From NCBI GenBank assembly GCA_963720705.1, contig CAVRGJ010000001.1, positions 124,001 to 188,000 of the forward strand: a DNA stretch of 64,000 nucleotides, in the 5' to 3' direction. Of the stretch, positions 59,637-64,000 are shown in pieces. The stretch is from DASWJZ01 sp963720705. GTDB lineage: Bacteria > Pseudomonadota > Alphaproteobacteria > Rhizobiales > Afifellaceae. The position numbers were made by a program, and so were the translations under genes. Position 1 is the first letter of the stretch. Every line of letters begins with the position of its first letter. A model generated the notes under the pieces. That model ran no database searches and was not told the DNA's origin. It worked only from the letters and a program-made list of their open reading frames with translations.

Positions 59637-60622
59637 ACGCGCCCACCAAGCCGGAAGCCCGGCGCCGGCCGCTCCTGCAGCGTCTCGCGGCGAAAGCGGA
59701 AGAGCGCCGCCGGGCGGCCGCCGGTCGCCGTCGACGTGCCGCCGCTCGGCTCCACAAGCTGGCTGTTCTCGACGAGACGGCGAAAGTTCTGCTTGTGAAG
59801 GTGCTGGCCGGAGATCGCCTCCACGGTGCGTTGCAGCTCCGTCAGGGTAAAAGTCTCCGGCATCAGCTCGAACACGACCGGGCGGTATTTCAGCTTGCCG
59901 CGCAAGCGCGATATCGCCGTCGCCAGGATGCGGCGGTGATCATGGCGCATTGCGAGCCCGAGCGAGGGCAGGCGCTTGCGACCGAGCGCGGCAGGACGAC
60001 CGTCGCGCCGCGCTTCTTCGACAAGCCCCGCTTCGTAGAGGAGCTCGAAGCGCTCAAGCACGCGCTCCTCGTCCCATGGCACGTCGCCGACGCCGAATGC
60101 GAGCCTGACGCGGTCGTGCCGCGCGATCGGTCGCGCCGGCGCGTCCCTGCCGGGCTTTTGCGCCGACCAATCGGCAAGGAGCGGCAGAATCGCGTCGAGC
60201 GGCGCTGGCGTTCCGCCGCGCCAATCCTCCCAGGGAAAATATCCGTACCATGGCCGCCATGCAGCGCCTGAACGCGCAAGCACCGCGTCGGATTCCGGCG
60301 AGCGGCGGGTCAGCGCGAGATAGCCGACCGACATGACGCGCGGATCGCGCGCCGAAGGCCCGGCGTGGCGACCGCGGTCGCCGAACGTATAGAGCTGCTC
60401 GACATAGCCGAGCTTCAGATGCGTCTGCGCCTCCACCCAGCCGCGGAGCCCGATCTCGAGCGTGCGGTGCCCGACCGGATCGAAGGGCCCGAAGGGGAGG
60501 CTGTCACGCGCCCCCTGCCCCGCTTCGACGACGAGGATCAGCGGCGTGACGTTTTCGACCGCGACGATCGCGGCGTTGAGGCCTACCTCGATCGCAGTGG
60601 CGGTGCCTGCCGTGTCACTCAT
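59633..60622 (-). CDS. NUDIX-type transcriptional regulator of NAD metabolism (COG4111-like, NadQ/NrtR type)
   Basis: 329 residues with a degenerate NUDIX-like N-terminal domain (LILVVEAGQGARDSLPFGPF, LGYVEQLYTFGDRGRHAGPS, VMSVGYLALTR). The C-terminal winged helix is PETFTLTELQRTVEAISGQH, then HKQNFRRLVENSQLVEPSGG and GGRPAALFRFR. The NUDIX catalytic box is not conserved, as in regulators that sense ADP-ribose or NAD derivatives. It probably represses NAD synthesis genes; target genes are not in the window. The insert between the two domains is longer than in NrtR. Its start overlaps the protein phosphatase gene by eight bases. Confidence 0.75.
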   Translation of the reverse strand: MSDTAGTATAIEVGLNAAIVAVENVTPLILVVEAGQGARDSLPFGPFDPVGHRTLEIGLRGWVEAQTHLKLGYVEQLYTFGDRGRHAGPSARDPRVMSVGYLALTRRSPESDAVLARSGAAWRPWYGYFPWEDWRGGTPAPLDAILPLLADWSAQKPGRDAPARPIARHDRVRLAFGVGDVPWDEERVLERFELLYEAGLVEEARRDGRPAALGRKRLPSLGLAMRHDHRRILATAISRLRGKLKYRPVVFELMPETFTLTELQRTVEAISGQHLHKQNFRRLVENSQLVEPSGGTSTATGGRPAALFRFRRETLQERPAPGFRLGGRV

Positions 60623-61130
60623 CGATATGAAGCGCGAAGACGGTTCCCTCGAAGGCCTCGGCGCCGCGGCCGATCTTCTCCACCGCCTTCACCATGCGGC
60701 CGGAGCGCCCGAGTATCTCGTCGGCAAGCGCGACGAAGCGCGCGTTCGGCGTCGCCTCCGGCGAGCGTTGACGCAGGCGAAGCGCGATCGTCTCTTCATC
60801 GAGATCGGGACGCGCAGCGCAAAGCGCCGAGAAGGCGGCCGCAGTCGAACGGCTGATCCCGGCGTAGCAATGGACGACGACGGGAGCCGCGCGGTCCCAC
60901 CGCTCCATGAACGCCAAATATTCGCTGACATGCTCCTCTTCCGGACAGACCATGCCTTCCGCCGGCGCGGAAATGTCGTGGATTGCGACATGCAGATGGT
61001 TTGCAGCGTCGACCACCGGTGGCCGCGAGAAGAGCGTGCCGGCATTGACCAGCGTCACGATGTGGCTGGCGCGGTAAGCGGCGACTGTCTCGGCAAGGCG
61101 GGACAGCGGACAGACGACGATCGCGCTCAA
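60615..61130 (-). CDS. Dual-specificity/tyrosine protein phosphatase-like protein
   Basis: A 171-residue protein: VVCPLSRLAETVAAYRASHI, HLHVAIHDISAPAEGMVCPE (general acid Asp), and the signature VVVHCYAGISRSTAAAFSAL (HCxxGxxRS). It dephosphorylates an unknown protein or nucleotide. It lies between an HD phosphohydrolase and the NUDIX regulator with overlaps on the 3' side and a one-base gap on the 5' side. Such compact phosphatase-HD pairs are common in Hyphomicrobiales. Confidence 0.85.
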   Translation of the reverse strand: MSAIVVCPLSRLAETVAAYRASHIVTLVNAGTLFSRPPVVDAANHLHVAIHDISAPAEGMVCPEEEHVSEYLAFMERWDRAAPVVVHCYAGISRSTAAAFSALCAARPDLDEETIALRLRQRSPEATPNARFVALADEILGRSGRMVKAVEKIGRGAEAFEGTVFALHIDE

Positions 61131-61131
61131 T

Positions 61132-61755
61132 TCAAACCTCCGCCATGGCGGCCTTCGACGCCGCCCTGACGCTCTTCAGATAGAGCGATTCTGCCCTTTT
61201 GGCGGACCATGGCTCAAGCATCGCTTCGACTTGCCCCGCGCCGATCGTGCCGGGACGGCCGAAAAAGCGCGCCGCTTCCTTGTCGGCGAAGCCGGCGAGC
61301 GTGATTGCCTCAAAGTAGGCCGCCGTCTGGTCGGCCTTCTTGATGCGGTTCTGCATCTGCGGCGGCAGCGCGGCCGGCAATCCGAAACGGAGCCGCACTG
61401 CCCGATGCAGCCGCTCCTCGACCTCACGATAGGCGGTGTCGATCACCGCCTTGAAGGGCGAGATCAGGTCGCCGATCACGTATTCCGGCGCGTCATGGAG
61501 CAGCGTCGCCAGCTTTTCGCGCGGCGTTGAAGAGGGATTCTGTAGCCCATGCACGCGCTCCACGAGCAGCGAGTGCTGCGCGACGGAGAGGGCGTAGTCG
61601 CCGAACGTCTGCCCGTTCCAGCGCGCCACCCGAGCAAGCCCGTGCGCAATATCCTCGATCTCGATGTCGAGCGGCGAGGGATCGAGGAGATCGAGACGGC
61701 GGCCGGAGAGCATCCGCTGCCACGCGCGCGGCGGGGCGCCGGGACGATCAGGCAT
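61132..61755 (-). CDS. HD-domain phosphohydrolase (YfbR-like)
   Basis: A 207-residue metal-dependent hydrolase: WNGQTFGDYALSVAQHSLLV (His), KLATLLHDAPEYVIGDLISP (HD pair), and IKKADQTAAYFEAITLAG (distal Asp). YfbR-type enzymes hydrolyse deoxynucleoside 5'-monophosphates; the family also includes other nucleotidases. Its start lies five bases from the ygfZ stop, so it is co-transcribed with ygfZ. Confidence 0.85.
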   Translation of the reverse strand: MPDRPGAPPRAWQRMLSGRRLDLLDPSPLDIEIEDIAHGLARVARWNGQTFGDYALSVAQHSLLVERVHGLQNPSSTPREKLATLLHDAPEYVIGDLISPFKAVIDTAYREVEERLHRAVRLRFGLPAALPPQMQNRIKKADQTAAYFEAITLAGFADKEAARFFGRPGTIGAGQVEAMLEPWSAKRAESLYLKSVRAASKAAMAEV

Positions 61756-61760
61756 CGCGT

Positions 61761-62609
61761 TCAGTCCTCGCCCACGCTCGCCGTCGCCGGCCAGCCATAG
61801 GTGGCCCAGGCGGGCAGCGCGACCGCAACCTCCTCCGCCCCGGCGCGGACCGGGAGACGGTCATCGAGCGCGGCGCGCAACCGGTCGAGCCGGACGAGGC
61901 CTATTCCCTGCCCGCCCGCGGATGAGCCGAGACGGCCGACGACGCGCTCGCCGGCGACGATGTCGGCGCCGGGCTCCGGCAGCGAGCCCTTCGATTCGAT
62001 TGCAACAATCCGCCTCCTCGCGGTGCCGCGGTGGCGCATGCGGCTCACCACTTCCTGGCCGATGTAGCAGCCCTTGTCGAAGGCGACGCCATGCAGCGAG
62101 TCCATGCCGGCGTCGAAGGGAAAGGCGTCGCCGAAGACGAAGTCGACGCCGCCTTGCGGAATTGAGAGCGCAATCCGGTGCCGATGCCAGTCCGCGGCAG
62201 AGGCATCGGTCGCGACCGAGCCTTTCTGAGCGAGCCGGCGGTTCCCAAGCGTGGCAAGACGCGGGTCGGCATGCCCTCCGCCTTGCGTGTCCGCGCCGTC
62301 CCACGCGGCGTAGACCGCGAGCTCCGGCGCCAACGCGATTTCCACCTTCGCGCGGAGCTTATAAAGCGAGAGCCGCTTGGCGAACGCCTCGGCCTCACCT
62401 GCCTGCAGGTCGGCCGCGTAGCCGTCCGGCGCTTTGTGGAGCACGAAGTCGAAGAGGATCTTTCCCTGCGGCGTCAGCAGCGCGCCGTAGCCGCTGCCGT
62501 GACGGTCCACGCTCTCCATGTCGAGGGTGACGACGTTCTGAAGCAGCGTCTTTGCGTCCGGCCCGGCGATGCGGACCACGGCGCGGTCATCGAGATGGGC
62601 AGTGGGCAT
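61761..62609 (-). CDS. ygfZ: Folate-binding protein YgfZ (iron-sulfur cluster repair)
   Basis: A 282-residue GcvT-like protein that acts with folate in repair or assembly of Fe-S enzymes, including MiaB. It starts MPTAHLDDRAVVRIAGPDAK, TLLQNVVTLDM; GYGALLTPQGKILFDFVLHK and the family signature VAFDKGCYIGQEVVSRMRHR (K-G-C-Y-I-G-Q-E) are intact. The ATG at 62609 gives the normal start; the frame open to 63464 is antisense to the dihydroorotase gene. It is divergent from dihydroorotase, with a palindromic repeat between. Confidence 0.9.
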   Translation of the reverse strand: MPTAHLDDRAVVRIAGPDAKTLLQNVVTLDMESVDRHGSGYGALLTPQGKILFDFVLHKAPDGYAADLQAGEAEAFAKRLSLYKLRAKVEIALAPELAVYAAWDGADTQGGGHADPRLATLGNRRLAQKGSVATDASAADWHRHRIALSIPQGGVDFVFGDAFPFDAGMDSLHGVAFDKGCYIGQEVVSRMRHRGTARRRIVAIESKGSLPEPGADIVAGERVVGRLGSSAGGQGIGLVRLDRLRAALDDRLPVRAGAEEVAVALPAWATYGWPATASVGED

Positions 62610-62674
62610 TCTTCGCTTCAGAGCTCCGCGCGCTTGCACAAAACAGGAATTGCTTGCAATCGGTGGAGTTAGCC

Positions 62675-62702
62675 CTCCCCCACCCCTCTCACAAGGGGGA
62701 GG
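62675..62702. repeat. Palindromic repeat CCTCCCCC...GGGGGAGG
   Basis: CCCTCCCCCACCCCTCTCAC followed by AAGGGGGAGG forms a hairpin in the 107-base divergent gap between ygfZ and dihydroorotase. It is related to the arms of the 58864 repeat. GGAGGAGCG at its right edge may also serve as ribosome-binding site for the dihydroorotase gene. Confidence 0.6.
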
Positions 62703-62716
62703 AGCGTGAGCACTGA

Positions 62717-64000
62717 TGCCCGAGACCTTCGACCTTCTCATCCGCCGCGGAAGCGTCGTAAACCACGACGGGATCGGCGTGCGCGACATCGGCGTCAGGA
62801 ACGGGCGCATAGCGGCGCTCGGCGATCTGGCTGCAGCCGATGCGGGGGAGATCGTCGATGCGGCCGGGCTCACCGTCCTTCCCGGCGTCATCGACACACA
62901 GGTGCATTTCCGCGAACCCGGCGCCGAGCACAAAGAGGATCTTGAGAGCGGCTCGCTCGCCGCGGTGATGGGCGGCGTCACCGCCGTATTCGAGATGCCG
63001 AACACCAATCCGCTGACGACCAGCGCCGCGGCGCTCGAAGACAAGCTTGAGCGCGCCAAGGGCCGCATGCATTGCGACCACGCCTTCTGGGTCGGCGGAA
63101 CGGCGGAGAATTCTTCCGACATACCGGAATTGGAGCGCCTGCCGGGCGCGGCGGGAATCAAGGTCTTCATGGGCTCGTCGACGGGTTCGCTGCTCGTGCC
63201 GGACGATGCGGGCGTGCGCGCCATCCTGCAAAAAGCGCGCCGCCGCGCCGCCTTCCATTCCGAGGACGAGTATCGTCTGACCGATCGCTTTCGCATGCGC
63301 GTCGCGGGCGATCCATCAAGCCATCCGGTTTGGCGCGATGCAGAGGTCGCGCTCTCCTCCACGCGGCGGCTCGTTTCGATCGCGCGCGAGCGCGGCGCAC
63401 TGATCCACGTGCTCCATGTCTCGACGCAAGACGAGATGCGCTTCCTCGCCGACCACAAGGACATCGCCTCGGTCGAAGTGACGCCGCATCATCTGACCTT
63501 CTCGGCGGAGGATTATCTGCGCCTCGGCACGCTTCTGCAGATGAACCCGCCGATCCGTGACGCGTCGCATCGCGAGGGCGTGTGGGCGGGCGTCGCCGAC
63601 GGCACTGCCGACATTCTCGGCTCCGACCACGCGCCGCATACGCTGGAGGAAAAAGCGAAACCCTATCCGCAGTCGCCCTCCGGCATGCCGGGCGTGCAGA
63701 CACTGGTGCCGGTGATGCTCGACCACGTTGCCAAGGGCCGCCTCTCGCTCTTGCGCTTCATGGACATGACCAGCGCCGGGCCGGCGCGGCTCTTCGGCAT
63801 CGCCGGCAAGGGAAGAATCGCCGTCGGATACGACGCTGATTTCACGCTGGTGGACCTGAAGAGAACGGCGACGATCGAGGATTCCTGGAGCGCCTCGCGC
63901 GCCGGCTGGACGCCCTATCGCGGCATGCAGGTCACGGGCTGGCCAGTCGGCACGATCGTCCGGGGCGAGCGCGTCATGTCGGACGGCGAGCTTCTCTCCG
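62717..64000 (+). CDS. pyrC: Dihydroorotase (amidohydrolase), 3' end outside the window
   Basis: 428 residues are visible, open to the window edge. Class I dihydroorotase/allantoinase-type amidohydrolase: VVNHDGIGVRDIGVRNGRIA, VLPGVIDTQVHFREPGAEHK (metal His-x-His), EDLESGSLAAVMGGVTAVFE with MPNTNP, GIKVFMGSSTGSLLVPDD (carbamylated Lys), HVLHVSTQDEMRFLADH, VEVTPHHLTFSAED and ADILGSDHAPHTLEEKAKPY. It closes carbamoyl aspartate to dihydroorotate in pyrimidine synthesis. Allantoinase cannot be fully excluded, but the KVFMGSSTG and SDHAPH text fits dihydroorotase. Start ATG 62717. Confidence 0.85.

Noticed and set aside
61761..63464. A 567-residue frame that would extend YgfZ upstream
   Set aside because: The extra N-terminal half is antisense to dihydroorotase. 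YgfZ homology starts exactly at the ATG at 62609.

Overview
The window reads as two unrelated bacterial genomes joined at about position 26,310. Positions 1 to about 26,310 look like an acidobacterium of the Solibacter/Bryobacter type. The evidence is two large orphan MacB-like permeases (ADOP family) with PadR regulators, a giant secreted protein ending in the Solibacter-type TIGR03437 domain, and a dispersed 'GAGCCGCGACCGTGAGGG' repeat. Codon use is extremely rich in GCC and CGC. From about 26,310 to 64,000 the content is that of an alphaproteobacterium, probably Hyphomicrobiales: a trxB-lysR pair, a COG4111-type NUDIX NAD regulator, a pyrC/ygfZ/HD-phosphohydrolase block, a DUF849 enzyme and typical 'CATTGCCGGGCTTG' palindromic repeats. 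A malQ gene is cut off exactly at the joint. I therefore favour a chimeric assembly over natural transfer. The left part also carries many single-base insertions and deletions, mostly in short homopolymers, that break otherwise intact genes. The right part has only about three.

Left part. 1-2.2 kb: a partial ECF sigma factor, a YHS-domain remnant and two SDR dehydrogenases. 2.4-5.0 kb: a small unknown ORF, then leftward lpxD, a LOG-family gene and a GNAT acetyltransferase. 5.1-7.5 kb: beta-carbonic anhydrase, AI-2E family permease and DUF2238 membrane protein. 7.5-13.7 kb: the most unusual locus. It encodes an FkbH-like HAD protein fused to a carrier domain, a GT4-type glycosyltransferase, a second paralogous glycosyltransferase fused to a thioesterase, and an Sfp-type phosphopantetheinyl transferase. 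No adenylation, condensation or ketosynthase domain is present. 13.7-21.6 kb: two PadR/ADOP units, the first interrupted by an IS4-family element and a KTSC gene. 21.7-26.3 kb: the TIGR03437 secreted protein, a D-2-hydroxyacid dehydrogenase and the 3' end of malQ.

Right part. 26.3-31.2 kb: a small membrane protein, a TPR lipoprotein-like protein, an ELM1-family protein, a divergent pair of 2OG-Fe(II) oxygenases and trxB. 31.2-36.0 kb: a LysR regulator, a Tat-exported molybdopterin oxidoreductase with its cytochrome b partner, and an EF-G-like GTPase. 36-43 kb: a secreted protein, GST, patatin, cupin, MFS transporter, DUF302 protein and a flavin disulfide reductase. 43-47 kb: SDR and LysR, and a DUF849 (BKACE) plus lambda-crystallin-type dehydrogenase pair. 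47-49.8 kb: a membrane acyltransferase, tRNA-Ser(GGA) and msrA. 49.8-56.5 kb: envelope genes (mepA, STT3-like GT-C, GT2, GtrA, extensin-like, L,D-transpeptidase-like). 56.7-64 kb: aldo/keto reductase, aroC, histidine phosphatase, NUDIX regulator, protein phosphatase, HD hydrolase, ygfZ and dihydroorotase.

No CRISPR array, rRNA or prophage was seen.
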